A stretch of DNA of 20,486 nucleotides from NCBI GenBank assembly GCA_002413325.1, contig DHWT01000286.1, positions 3,863 to 24,348 on the forward strand. Reading direction: 5' to 3'. The notes under the pieces are model-generated. The model saw nothing but the letters and a program-made list of their open reading frames with translations, was not told the origin of the DNA and made no database searches. Source of the stretch: Chitinophagaceae bacterium UBA5175. GTDB taxonomy: Bacteria; Bacteroidota; Bacteroidia; Chitinophagales; Chitinophagaceae. Numbering within the stretch: position 1 is the stretch's first letter; the number at the start of each line of letters is the position of its first letter. This document shows, piece by piece, positions 7,241 to 15,045 of the stretch. A program made the position numbers and the translations under genes.

Positions 7241-7248
7241 TAAAGGTA
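7241..7248 (-). promoter_or_regulatory. Possible -7 box of the 67-residue protein gene
   Basis: The minus strand reads TACCTTTA, one mismatch from TAnnTTTG, 47 nt upstream of the ATG at 7193. With no -33 match the call is weak. Confidence 0.3.
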
Positions 7249-7258
7249 GATAAATAAT

Positions 7259-7281
7259 TTTAAACGGGTTTTCCGTTTAAA
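7259..7281 (-). terminator. Hairpin directly after gyrB
   Basis: TTTAAACGG (7259-7267) pairs with CCGTTTAAA (7273-7281), a 9-bp stem with a 5-nt loop, touching the gyrB TGA stop (7282-7284). On the minus strand it is followed by a T-rich but interrupted tract, so it is a plausible but weak intrinsic terminator. Confidence 0.5.
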
Positions 7282-9261
7282 TCAGACATCCAGCCGGGCA
7301 TATTTCGCATGGGATTCTATGAATTCCCTGCGCGGTGCCACTTCATCTCCCATCAGCATGCTGAAGATGCGGTCTGCTTCTGCTGCGCTTTCAATCGTAA
7401 CCTGTTTCAGGGTGCGGGTTTCCGGGTTCATGGTGGTTTCCCAAAGCTGGCTGGCATTCATTTCACCCAATCCTTTATACCGTTGTACACTCACGCTGTC
7501 TTCCTTACCGCCTGCCAGCCTTTCAATCTGCAAACGACGCTGGTCCTCCGTCCAGGCATAAGCATTTTCCTTCCCCTTTTTAACCTGGTAGAGCGGAGGT
7601 TGGGCAATGTAAATATGACCCTGTTCAACCAGCGGAGCCATATATCGATAAATGAATGTCAGGATCAGGGTGGCAATATGACTACCGTCCACGTCCGCAT
7701 CCGTCATGATAATCACTTTGTGATACCTGAGCTTTGCCAGGTTTAACGCTTTGGGATCTTCGGCTGTACCGACGGTAACACCCAGGGCGGTATACATATT
7801 CCGGATTTCCTCATTTTCATAAATCCGGTGTTCCATGGCTTTTTCCACGTTCAGGATCTTACCCCGGAGTGGTAAAATAGCCTGAAAACTCCGGTCACGG
7901 CCTTGTTTGGCTGTGCCACCGGCGGAATCCCCTTCCACCAGGTAGAGTTCACAGCGTTCGGGGTTTCTTTCAGAACAATCGGCCAGTTTTCCCGGCAGAC
8001 CGCCCCCGCTGAGCACACTTTTACGCTGTACCAGTTCCCTGGCCTTACGGGCTGCTGCCCGGGCCTGAGCCGCCAGGATCACTTTCTGAATGATGTTTTT
8101 TGCTTCCCGCGGATTCTCTTCCAGGTAAGCTTCTAAAACCTTGGCGACCGTGGTATCCACAATACCGCTGACTTCGTTGTTGCCCAGTTTGGTTTTAGTC
8201 TGGCCTTCAAACTGGGGCTCTGGTACTTTCACGGAGATGATCGCACTCAGCCCTTCCCGGTAATCATCGCCTTCGATCTCCACTTTGGCCTTTTCAAAAT
8301 GGTTCTGCTTATCACCGTAACTTTTAAAGACCCGGGTTAAAGCCCGGCGGAATCCCGCTACATGGGTACCGCCTTCAATGGTATTGATATTATTGACATA
8401 AGAATAGATATGTTCGCTATAACTATCGTTATACGTAAGTGAAACCTCTACCGCAACATTGGTGGCCGTATCCAGGACATTTGCATAGATGGGTTTGGGG
8501 ATCAGCGGATTCCGGGCAGCATTGCTATCCAGCATTTCCAGGAATTCCGTGATTCCGCCCTGGCTGTAAAATGTTTTGGAATAAAAGGTTCCTTCATCGT
8601 CTGTTTCCCTGCGATCGATCATCACGATTTTTACGCCCTTATTCAAATAAGCCAGTTCCCTGAGGCGGCTTTCCAGAATATCCCGGTTATACACCAGGGT
8701 AATGAAAATAGAAGCATCCGGATGAAAGTGTACCCGGGTGCCTGTTTTATCGCTCAGGCCGATTTCCCTCACGGGATATTGGGGGATCCCGATTTTATAA
8801 GCCTGTTCAAATATTTTACCTTCCCGCTGAACGGTTACATGCAGGTCGCTGCTGAGTGCATTGACACAACTCACACCCACCCCGTGCAAACCTCCGGAAA
8901 CCTTATAGGTGTTCTTGTCGAATTTACCCCCGGCATGCAGGATGGTCATGACCATTTCCAATGCACTTTTTTTCTCTTTGGTATTCATGCCGGTAGGGAT
9001 GCCCCGCCCGTCATCTTCAACACTGACTGAATTATCCGGGTAGATCTCCACCGTGATATGACTGCAATAACCGGCAAGCGCCTCATCGATGGAATTATCC
9101 ACCACTTCATAAACCAGGTGATGCAGACCTTTTACGCCCACATCACCGATATACATCGCGGGTCTTTTTCTGACTGCTTCCAACCCTTCCAGAACCTGAA
9201 TACTATCTGCTCCGTAACCATTGACTGCAGGAGCAGCAAACTGTTGTAGACTCTCGTTCAT
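7282..9261 (-). CDS. gyrB: DNA gyrase subunit B
   Basis: GyrB is the ATPase subunit of DNA gyrase, which introduces negative supercoils together with GyrA. The 659-residue protein has the GHKL ATPase domain (EVVDNSIDEA at 52-61 with Asn56 as Mg-ATP ligand; DDGRGIP at 83-89; GGLHGVGVSCVNALS at 123-137), the transducer lysine loop QTKTKLGN (354-361), the TOPRIM residues EGDSAGG (443-449) and DADVDG (521-526), and a C-terminal QRYKGLGEMNASQLWETTMNP (593-613). That last motif favours GyrB over ParE. It lacks the roughly 165-residue insert of E. coli GyrB, as usual outside gammaproteobacteria. The gene is divergent from araC across 208 bp. Confidence 0.97.
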   Translation of the reverse strand: MNESLQQFAAPAVNGYGADSIQVLEGLEAVRKRPAMYIGDVGVKGLHHLVYEVVDNSIDEALAGYCSHITVEIYPDNSVSVEDDGRGIPTGMNTKEKKSALEMVMTILHAGGKFDKNTYKVSGGLHGVGVSCVNALSSDLHVTVQREGKIFEQAYKIGIPQYPVREIGLSDKTGTRVHFHPDASIFITLVYNRDILESRLRELAYLNKGVKIVMIDRRETDDEGTFYSKTFYSQGGITEFLEMLDSNAARNPLIPKPIYANVLDTATNVAVEVSLTYNDSYSEHIYSYVNNINTIEGGTHVAGFRRALTRVFKSYGDKQNHFEKAKVEIEGDDYREGLSAIISVKVPEPQFEGQTKTKLGNNEVSGIVDTTVAKVLEAYLEENPREAKNIIQKVILAAQARAAARKARELVQRKSVLSGGGLPGKLADCSERNPERCELYLVEGDSAGGTAKQGRDRSFQAILPLRGKILNVEKAMEHRIYENEEIRNMYTALGVTVGTAEDPKALNLAKLRYHKVIIMTDADVDGSHIATLILTFIYRYMAPLVEQGHIYIAQPPLYQVKKGKENAYAWTEDQRRLQIERLAGGKEDSVSVQRYKGLGEMNASQLWETTMNPETRTLKQVTIESAAEADRIFSMLMGDEVAPRREFIESHAKYARLDV

Positions 9262-9306
9262 ATTTAATTGAAAAACCGGTTATTAGATGTAAAATAACAG
9301 GGTTTG

Positions 9307-9314
9307 CAAATCTA
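9307..9314 (-). promoter_or_regulatory. -7 promoter box of gyrB
   Basis: The minus strand reads TAGATTTG, an exact TAnnTTTG match, 45 nt upstream of the gyrB ATG. No clear -33 TTG is visible. Confidence 0.5.
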
Positions 9315-9363
9315 CTAAAATCAGGGCGAAGTTTGGGGTTGGAAACAGGCTTTTTTCAACTAT

Positions 9364-9390
9364 TTTTTCAGGTGATTTCAGCCTGAAAAA
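9364..9390. repeat. Perfect 9-bp inverted repeat in the gyrB-araC intergenic region
   Basis: TTTTTCAGG (9364-9372) and CCTGAAAAA (9382-9390) are perfect inverted copies separated by 9 nt. It lies upstream of both promoters, with centres about 20 bp apart, which fits a dimeric operator better than a terminator: no gene ends here. Confidence 0.5.
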
Positions 9391-9430
9391 GCAGCTTTCC
9401 CAACAGGATCCGCCCGGTATATAATATGCC

Positions 9431-9470
9431 CCTGGTTTAAAGATTCCTGTTTAAATTTGCCTGGTATTTA
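9431..9470 (+). promoter_or_regulatory. araC promoter region with direct repeats and -7 box
   Basis: The -7 box TAAATTTG (9452-9459) lies 10 nt before the araC ATG. Three related direct repeats span it: CCTGGTTTAAA (9431-9441), CCTGTTTAAA (9446-9455) and CCTGGTATTTA (9460-9470), spaced 14-15 bp apart. AraC-family proteins often bind direct repeats, so autoregulation is possible. Confidence 0.45.
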
Positions 9471-10414
9471 TGCATTTACCCCCCGATATACTCACGCTGG
9501 CCTATAAACAGCCCTTTATGCAGGAGCAATTACGGCTTTTACATGAAAAGGAGTACCAGGTTCCGGGGTCGGTCCGCTATTGTATGCGCCGGTATGAGAA
9601 GGATCCGCAATGGAGCCTGGACGATACCGGGATGATGGTTTACCATTACCTGCGTGAAAAACCGAAGGAAAATTATTTTGAACTCCGTTTTTGTATAACC
9701 GGCAATACCTACTGCAAACAAAAAGAAAGGGACTGTGAGACCTGGCGGTTCCATGCTTCCCGTTTATGCCCGGATCACAGCGAAACGGTAGACACCATGA
9801 GTTTCCGGTTTTCACCGGTTCATCTTTCCCAGTTTGTGAAACCACAGGAAGCGGCCGGCAGCCTGACCGATAACGTGCTGCATTTCAAACATCCTTCCTC
9901 CTTTTCCAAGATCTTATCTCTTTGCAGCCGGACCCGGCTGGTATTGGAATCATTGCTGAATCACCATTATACTGACAGCCTGGAGAATATTTTTATCAAT
10001 GCCCAAACCCAGATGCTGCTGCTCTACAGCCTGGAGTGTATGCTGGGTGAAAAAGAAGTGGAGGGCTTTCAGTGTAAATTCCTGGCCAACGGGGCAGACC
10101 GGGAAAAGATCAGCCTGGCCAGGGAAATCCTGCTGGAACATATCGGCGAACCCCTTACCATCCGCGAACTCAGCCGGAAAGTGGCCATCAACGAGTGTTA
10201 TCTGAAAAAAGGGTTCAAGGAACTCTTCGGGACCACGATTTTTGATTTTTACCAGAGCCAGCGTATGGAACATGCCCGTTATCTTTTATACGAAAAAGGC
10301 CTGAGTGTGACGGATGTTTCCGTTTTGCTCGGTTATTCCTCCATCTCCCATTTCTCTACGGCCTTTAAAAAACACACGGGTTTGAAGCCATGTGAGCTCC
10401 TTTTTAAAGCCTGA
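9470..10414 (+). CDS. AraC-family transcriptional regulator with a cysteine-rich sensor region
   Basis: This 314-residue regulator has the AraC/XylS DNA-binding domain at about 215-314: a first helix-turn-helix around 229-254 (LTIRELSRKVAINECYLKKGFKELFG) and a second around 278-303, with the signature VLLGYSSISHFSTAFKKHTGLKP. The N-terminal 200 residues are not a recognised sugar-binding cupin. They hold Cys75, Cys82, Cys89 and Cys100 with spacings of 6, 6 and 10 residues. Cys100-Pro101 followed by His103 resembles a heme regulatory (CP) motif. The sequence style is closest to PchR-like regulators of Bacteroidota, some of which neighbour heme or iron genes. It converges on hemL, so a link to heme or iron control is inferred, not shown. 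Confidence 0.9.
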   Translation: MHLPPDILTLAYKQPFMQEQLRLLHEKEYQVPGSVRYCMRRYEKDPQWSLDDTGMMVYHYLREKPKENYFELRFCITGNTYCKQKERDCETWRFHASRLCPDHSETVDTMSFRFSPVHLSQFVKPQEAAGSLTDNVLHFKHPSSFSKILSLCSRTRLVLESLLNHHYTDSLENIFINAQTQMLLLYSLECMLGEKEVEGFQCKFLANGADREKISLAREILLEHIGEPLTIRELSRKVAINECYLKKGFKELFGTTIFDFYQSQRMEHARYLLYEKGLSVTDVSVLLGYSSISHFSTAFKKHTGLKPCELLFKA

Positions 10415-10513
10415 AACCTGGTGATTTTTCATTGGCAATTGGACCTGCTTCGGTTTTTGTCAGATTATTTGTTCATTACGGGATCCTTCCTGATTCCTTT
10501 GATATGTGATAAG

Positions 10514-10552
10514 GCTTAGTCCGTAGTTAGTCCGGTAATTACCGGACTAAGC
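10514..10552. repeat. 24-bp perfect palindrome with a duplicated left arm
   Basis: TTAGTCCGGTAA (10527-10538) is followed directly by its reverse complement (10539-10550), making a 24-bp perfect palindrome. A second left arm, GCTTAGTCCG (10514-10523), is an exact inverted match to CGGACTAAGC (10543-10552). Two alternative hairpins can therefore form with the same right arm. No T-tract follows on either strand. It sits between convergent araC and hemL. Confidence 0.85.
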
Positions 10553-10560
10553 TAAAAGGA

Positions 10561-10615
10561 ATATGGAAGCAATATCGAAGCAATGTAGACGGGATATGGA
10601 CGGGATATAACAGCA
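10561..10615. repeat. 11-bp tandem repeat array
   Basis: Five consecutive 11-mers: ATATGGAAGCA, ATATCGAAGCA, ATGTAGACGGG, ATATGGACGGG and ATATAACAGCA. Units 1 and 2 match at 10 of 11 positions and units 3 and 4 at 9 of 11. The array starts 8 bp after the palindrome arm and ends 43 bp before the hemL stop codon. The period is close to one helical turn. I find no open reading frame that explains it. Confidence 0.8.
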
Positions 10616-10658
10616 ACCCCGCAGGATACAACCGTAATAAATATCTGTCGTTAAATAA

Positions 10659-11942
10659 TTATGAAGAAGCAGCCTGCGCGGCAGCTTCGATCGTCTCATC
10701 CAGGTCGCGAATGGAAAGGGCGTTATTCAGGAACCAGCTTTCGAAAGCGGAGGGTGGCAGGTAGATTCCCTGTTCCAGCATACCATGGAAAAACCTGTTA
10801 AACCTGGCCGTGTCAGTAATTGATGCGGATTCAAAATCTTTCACCGGGCGACCGGAGAAATGTACGCTGATCATGGACCCGAAACGGTTAATGGTATAGG
10901 GAAGGTCTTGTTTCTTCAGGACCTCATCGAGACCTGAATGCAGATAACGGGTCTTTTCTTCCAATTCACTATAAATGGAAGGATTTTCTTTTAATATTTT
11001 CAGGGTCGTGATACCGGCAATCATGGCGAGGGGATTTCCACTTAATGTGCCTGCCTGGTATACTTTTCCAAGCGGTGCAATATGTTCCATGATTTCCCTT
11101 CGGCCCCCGAAAGCGCCAACCGGCAAACCGCCGCCAATCACTTTACCATAGGTAACGAGGTCGGCACGGATACCGAGTTTTTCCTGCGCACCGCCGGGGG
11201 CAAGCCGGAAACCGGTCATCACTTCATCAAAAATCAATACTATTTTTTCCTGATCGCAGATGTTTCGAAGGGATTCCAGAAATCCGGCAGATGGCGGAAC
11301 GCATCCCATATTACCCGCTACGGGTTCTACAATGATGGCGGCGATCTCCCCGGAATATTTTTTTACGAGTTCTTCCACAGCCGGGAAATTATTAAAGGGA
11401 GCCGTTAAAGTATCCTGTGCTACGCCGGCCGTGATGCCGGGTACGGTTTGTATTTCCAGGGTTGCCAGGCCACTGCCTGCTTTTACGAGGAATGAATCCG
11501 CATGACCATGATAGTGGCCTTCGAATTTCAGGATTTTATTCCTTCCCGTAAATCCCCTTGCCAGCCGTACTGCGCTCATACAGGCTTCTGTTCCGCTGTT
11601 TACCATGCGGACCAGGTCCACATGGGGTACCATGCCCGTAATCAGCTCAGCCATTTCAATTTCAAGTTCCGTCGGTGCACCATAAGAGGTAGAAAGTGTT
11701 GCACGCTCCTGTATGGCTTTTATGACCTGTTCATGTGCGTGTCCAAGAATCATAGGTCCCCAGGAAGCGATATAGTCGATGTATTTGTTTCCATTCGCAT
11801 CATAGAGATAGCTACCCCTGGCTTTATTGATAAAAAGAGGCGTGCCACCCACACTGCGAAATGCGCGTACCGGAGAATTCACACCGCCCGGAATGGTTTT
11901 TTGTGCACGTTCAAAGAGTTCCCTGCTTTTACTGATTTCCAT
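10659..11942 (-). CDS. hemL: Glutamate-1-semialdehyde 2,1-aminomutase
   Basis: HemL is a PLP enzyme that converts glutamate-1-semialdehyde to 5-aminolevulinate, the second step of the C5 route. The 427-residue protein shows the N-terminal family signature IPGGVNSPVRAFRSVGG (17-33), GHYHGHADSFLVKAGSG (142-158), the cofactor Asp239 in IFDEVMTGFR (237-246), and the Schiff-base Lys267 in TYGKVIGGGLPVGAFGG. Length and motifs fit HemL rather than another class III aminotransferase. It is the last gene of the minus-strand hem cluster, 88 bp after hemB. No -7 box was found in that gap, so it is probably cotranscribed, though a palindrome (11943-11956) abuts the start codon. Confidence 0.97.
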   Translation of the reverse strand: MEISKSRELFERAQKTIPGGVNSPVRAFRSVGGTPLFINKARGSYLYDANGNKYIDYIASWGPMILGHAHEQVIKAIQERATLSTSYGAPTELEIEMAELITGMVPHVDLVRMVNSGTEACMSAVRLARGFTGRNKILKFEGHYHGHADSFLVKAGSGLATLEIQTVPGITAGVAQDTLTAPFNNFPAVEELVKKYSGEIAAIIVEPVAGNMGCVPPSAGFLESLRNICDQEKIVLIFDEVMTGFRLAPGGAQEKLGIRADLVTYGKVIGGGLPVGAFGGRREIMEHIAPLGKVYQAGTLSGNPLAMIAGITTLKILKENPSIYSELEEKTRYLHSGLDEVLKKQDLPYTINRFGSMISVHFSGRPVKDFESASITDTARFNRFFHGMLEQGIYLPPSAFESWFLNNALSIRDLDETIEAAAQAASS

Positions 11943-11956
11943 TTTAAAGCTTTAAA
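11943..11956. repeat. 14-bp palindrome next to the hemL start codon
   Basis: TTTAAAGCTTTAAA is perfectly self-complementary and touches the hemL ATG (11940-11942). It could be an operator or chance in A/T-rich leader sequence. Confidence 0.4.
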
Positions 11957-12030
11957 CTCAAGGCCTGTAGCCTGAAGCGTTTGATTTGAAATAATTTTAA
12001 TTGGAATAAGCAATATACTCCCACAGGTTC

Positions 12031-13008
12031 TTAATCCTGCAATAGTTGCATGGCTTCTTTTGCAAAATAAGTTGCAATCAGGTCTGCGCCCGCCCTTTTA
12101 ATGGCAGTCAGTGTTTCCAGGATGGCTTTGTTTTCGTCCAGCCATCCCATTTTTGCCGCGGCTTTGATCATGGCATATTCGCCGCTGATATTGTACGCAC
12201 TAACGGGTACGTGAACGGCATTTTTCACATCCCGTATGATATCGAGGTAGGCGAGGGCTGGTTTTACCATCAGGATATCGGCCCCTTCCTCCACATCCTG
12301 CAGGGCTTCTTTTATGGCCTCCGTGCGGTTGGCATAATCCATCTGGTAGGTTTTTTTATCACCAAATCCCGGTGCCGAATCCAGGGCGTCGCGAAAGGGT
12401 CCGTAAAAGCAGGAAGCATATTTTGCGCTGTAGGCCAGGATGCCGGTTTTACTGAACCCGTTTTTTTCGAATGCATTCCGGATGGCGCCAATACGGCCGT
12501 CCATCATGTCACTGGGTGCTACAAAATCGGCTCCGGCTTCTGCATGACTGAGACTCATATTCACGAGAGCCTCCACGGTTTCATCATTTACAATCTCCCC
12601 GTTTTTTACAATGCCGTCGTGTCCATAGGAAGAATAGGGGTCAAGGGCCACATCCGTCATCAGGAGGATTTCAGGAACGGCTTCTTTGATCGCTTTGATA
12701 CTGCGTTGCATCAGGCCGTCGGGGTTCCAGGCTTCTTTTCCGGTATTATCTTTCAGTTCGTCTTTGCATTTGATGAAAAGCAATACGGATTTTAAACCCA
12801 GGTCATGCAGGGCTTTCACTTCTTTAACGGTATTTTCCAGGCTATTCCTGAAATATCCGGGCATGGAGGCGATTTCCTGATGAACCCCTTTGCCTTCGTC
12901 GATAAACAACGGCGCGATGAAGTCCGAAGTTCTCAAATGTGTTTCAGCTACCATACTCCTGATCGCCGGGTTCGCTCTTAATATTCTGCTACGTTTTTGT
13001 AAATACAT
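12031..13008 (-). CDS. hemB: Delta-aminolevulinic acid dehydratase (porphobilinogen synthase)
   Basis: HemB condenses two 5-aminolevulinate molecules to porphobilinogen. The 325-residue protein has the two active-site lysines: Lys196 (AYSAKYASCFYGPFRDA) and Lys249 (ILMVKPALAYLDI). The metal-site segment is DVALDPYSSYGHDGIV (119-134). The cysteines of the catalytic-zinc type (CxCx...C) are missing there and replaced by an Asp-containing version, so a Mg2+-dependent or zinc-independent enzyme is likely. It starts at ATG 13008, 22 nt after the hemF stop codon, inside the hem operon. Confidence 0.97.
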   Translation of the reverse strand: MYLQKRSRILRANPAIRSMVAETHLRTSDFIAPLFIDEGKGVHQEIASMPGYFRNSLENTVKEVKALHDLGLKSVLLFIKCKDELKDNTGKEAWNPDGLMQRSIKAIKEAVPEILLMTDVALDPYSSYGHDGIVKNGEIVNDETVEALVNMSLSHAEAGADFVAPSDMMDGRIGAIRNAFEKNGFSKTGILAYSAKYASCFYGPFRDALDSAPGFGDKKTYQMDYANRTEAIKEALQDVEEGADILMVKPALAYLDIIRDVKNAVHVPVSAYNISGEYAMIKAAAKMGWLDENKAILETLTAIKRAGADLIATYFAKEAMQLLQD

Positions 13009-13030
13009 GTTTTTAATTTGAGAATTCCAG

Positions 13031-13978
13031 TTAAATCCAATCTACCGGATGCAAACATACCTGCAACAGTTCATCTTCCCTGCTTCCGGGTTCCGGCTGA
13101 TAGTTATAAATCCACCTTGCCCTGGGCGGCAGACTCATCAAAATGCTTTCTGTTCTTCCGTTAGTTTTTAATCCGAACAGGGTTCCGCGGTCATGGATCA
13201 AATTGAATTCTACATAACGTCCGCGACGGATTTCCTGCCATTTGATTTCATTTTCGCCAAAGGGGTGATCCTTTCTTTTCCCTACAACCGGCAGGTAGGC
13301 TTTCAGAAACGCGTTCCCGTTGGCTTGCTGGAAAGTGAATAGTCTTTCAGCATCGGCTTCATTTTCAGGACGCAGGTAATCATAAAAAATGCCGCCGATA
13401 CCCCGCATTTCCTGGTTTCGGTGGGAGTTGGAGAAATAACGATCACAGGCTGTTTTATATTTCGGATACAATTCACTGCCGAAAGGATCCAGGGTTTGTT
13501 TTAATATGCTGTGAAAATACACAGCATCTTCTTTAAAAAGATAATAGGGCGTGAGATCGGTTCCGCCCCCGAACCAGCGGTCGGTCATCTCACCGGCTTC
13601 ATTATATAATTCAAAATAACGCCAGTTGGCATGTACCGTGGGTACAAAAGGATTCAGCGGATGGATGACCAGTGATAACCCGCAGGCAAACCATCCGGAT
13701 CCCTCAATTTTCAACTGCGATCTCATGGCATCCGAAACCGTTCCGGAAACGACGGAAGTATTCACACCGCCTTTTTCAAATACGTTCCCATCTGTGATCA
13801 CCCTGGATTTGCCACCGCCCCCGTTTTCCGGCCTTTCCCAGCGATCCTCCGTAAAGCGGGCCAAACCATCCGTTTTTTCCACTTCTTCACAGATCGTATT
13901 CTGTAATGCATGAATATATTGAATCCAGCGCTCGCGGAACAGTAAGGATTGCTTCTTTAATTGAAGGACTTCACTCAT
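13031..13978 (-). CDS. hemF: Oxygen-dependent coproporphyrinogen III oxidase
   Basis: HemF uses O2 to decarboxylate coproporphyrinogen III to protoporphyrinogen IX. The 315-residue protein contains the family blocks HPLNPFVPTVHANWRYFE (106-123), WFGGGTDLTPYY (135-146), RNQEMRGIGGIFYDYL (187-202) and RRGRYVEFNLIHDRGTLFGL (251-270). His106, His116, His156 and His186 correspond to the conserved histidines studied in E. coli HemF (96, 106, 145, 175). It starts 2 nt after the hemE stop codon. Since this step consumes oxygen, the cluster points to aerobic heme synthesis; no hemN is present in the window. Confidence 0.97.
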   Translation of the reverse strand: MSEVLQLKKQSLLFRERWIQYIHALQNTICEEVEKTDGLARFTEDRWERPENGGGGKSRVITDGNVFEKGGVNTSVVSGTVSDAMRSQLKIEGSGWFACGLSLVIHPLNPFVPTVHANWRYFELYNEAGEMTDRWFGGGTDLTPYYLFKEDAVYFHSILKQTLDPFGSELYPKYKTACDRYFSNSHRNQEMRGIGGIFYDYLRPENEADAERLFTFQQANGNAFLKAYLPVVGKRKDHPFGENEIKWQEIRRGRYVEFNLIHDRGTLFGLKTNGRTESILMSLPPRARWIYNYQPEPGSREDELLQVCLHPVDWI

Positions 13979-13980
13979 GG

Positions 13981-15045
13981 TTATAACGATGAGAACACTT
14001 GTTTTTCCCTGCTTTGATAAACATGATTTTTAACGGTATCGACAAACGCTTTTGCATGATCCACCGGAACATGGGGCAGTATTCCATGACCCAGGTTGGC
14101 GATATACCTGCCGGGCCCGAAACCATTTAACATCTTTGTCACTTCTTTTTTTATTTCCGGAACGGGACTCATTAAACGGGCCGGATCCAGGTTCCCCTGC
14201 AGGGTAACTCCTTGGCCTGCCATTTTTCGTGCAGTTTCAGGACGAATACACCAGTCGAGTCCGACTCCGGCACAGCCGGTCTGCACCATTTCAGGTATCG
14301 AACCCCAGGCGCCTTTTGCAAATAAAATCGCAGGCACTTCATTCTTTAATGCCTGGATGATCTGGCGCATGTACTGCAGGGAGAACATTTCAAAATCATC
14401 CGGACTCAATAAACCTCCCCAGGAGTCGAACAACTGGATCGCATCTACGCCGGATTTCACCTGTTGCTTCAGGTAGGCGATGGTTGTATCCGTTAACATC
14501 TGCAGCAGTCGGTGTGCAAGTTCCGGCTGGGTATAACAAAAGGATTTCACCCCGTCGAAAGTTTTAGATCCCTTTCCTTCAACCATATAACAAAGCAGGG
14601 TCCAAGGGGCACCGGCAAAGCCGATCAGGGGGACCCGGTTATTCAGTTCTTTTTTCGTTAAGCGGATCGCTTCGAAAACATAACCCAGGGTTTCTTCAAC
14701 ATCCGGGACCCTGATCCGGGTCAGGTCGGCTGCAATTCTTACAGGATCCGGTAAAACCGGGCCTTTATTTTCGATGAGCTGAACTTCAAGTCCCATGGCC
14801 TGAAGCACTACCAGGATATCCGAAAAAAGAATGGCCGCATCCACGCCGATCTGGTCAACGGGCTGTAACGTAATTTCCGTTGCCAGGGCCGGCGTCTGCA
14901 CACGGGTGAAAAAATCATATTTGTCCCGGAGTGTGCGATAGTCGGGTAAATAACGACCGGCCTGACGCATCATCCAGACAGGTGTTCTTTCAGTGGGTTC
15001 TCCCCGGAGCGTCTTTAAGAGTAAATCGTTTTTAATCATATTCAT
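13981..15045 (-). CDS. hemE: Uroporphyrinogen decarboxylase
   Basis: HemE removes four carboxyl groups from uroporphyrinogen III, giving coproporphyrinogen III. The 354-residue protein has the N-terminal signature TPVWMMRQAGRYLPDYR (21-37, with substrate-binding Arg27 and Arg31), the catalytic Asp77 in LFSDILVVLQAMG, and the C-terminal NLGHGILPHVPVDH. The ATG at 15045 overlaps the hemD stop as ATGA, indicating translational coupling. A second ATG two codons in (15039) is equally possible. Confidence 0.97.
   Translation of the reverse strand: MNMIKNDLLLKTLRGEPTERTPVWMMRQAGRYLPDYRTLRDKYDFFTRVQTPALATEITLQPVDQIGVDAAILFSDILVVLQAMGLEVQLIENKGPVLPDPVRIAADLTRIRVPDVEETLGYVFEAIRLTKKELNNRVPLIGFAGAPWTLLCYMVEGKGSKTFDGVKSFCYTQPELAHRLLQMLTDTTIAYLKQQVKSGVDAIQLFDSWGGLLSPDDFEMFSLQYMRQIIQALKNEVPAILFAKGAWGSIPEMVQTGCAGVGLDWCIRPETARKMAGQGVTLQGNLDPARLMSPVPEIKKEVTKMLNGFGPGRYIANLGHGILPHVPVDHAKAFVDTVKNHVYQSREKQVFSSL

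Noticed and set aside
12046..12795. 249-codon open frame on the plus strand opposite hemB
   Set aside because: HemB is certain on the other strand, and the antisense product lacks recognisable domains.
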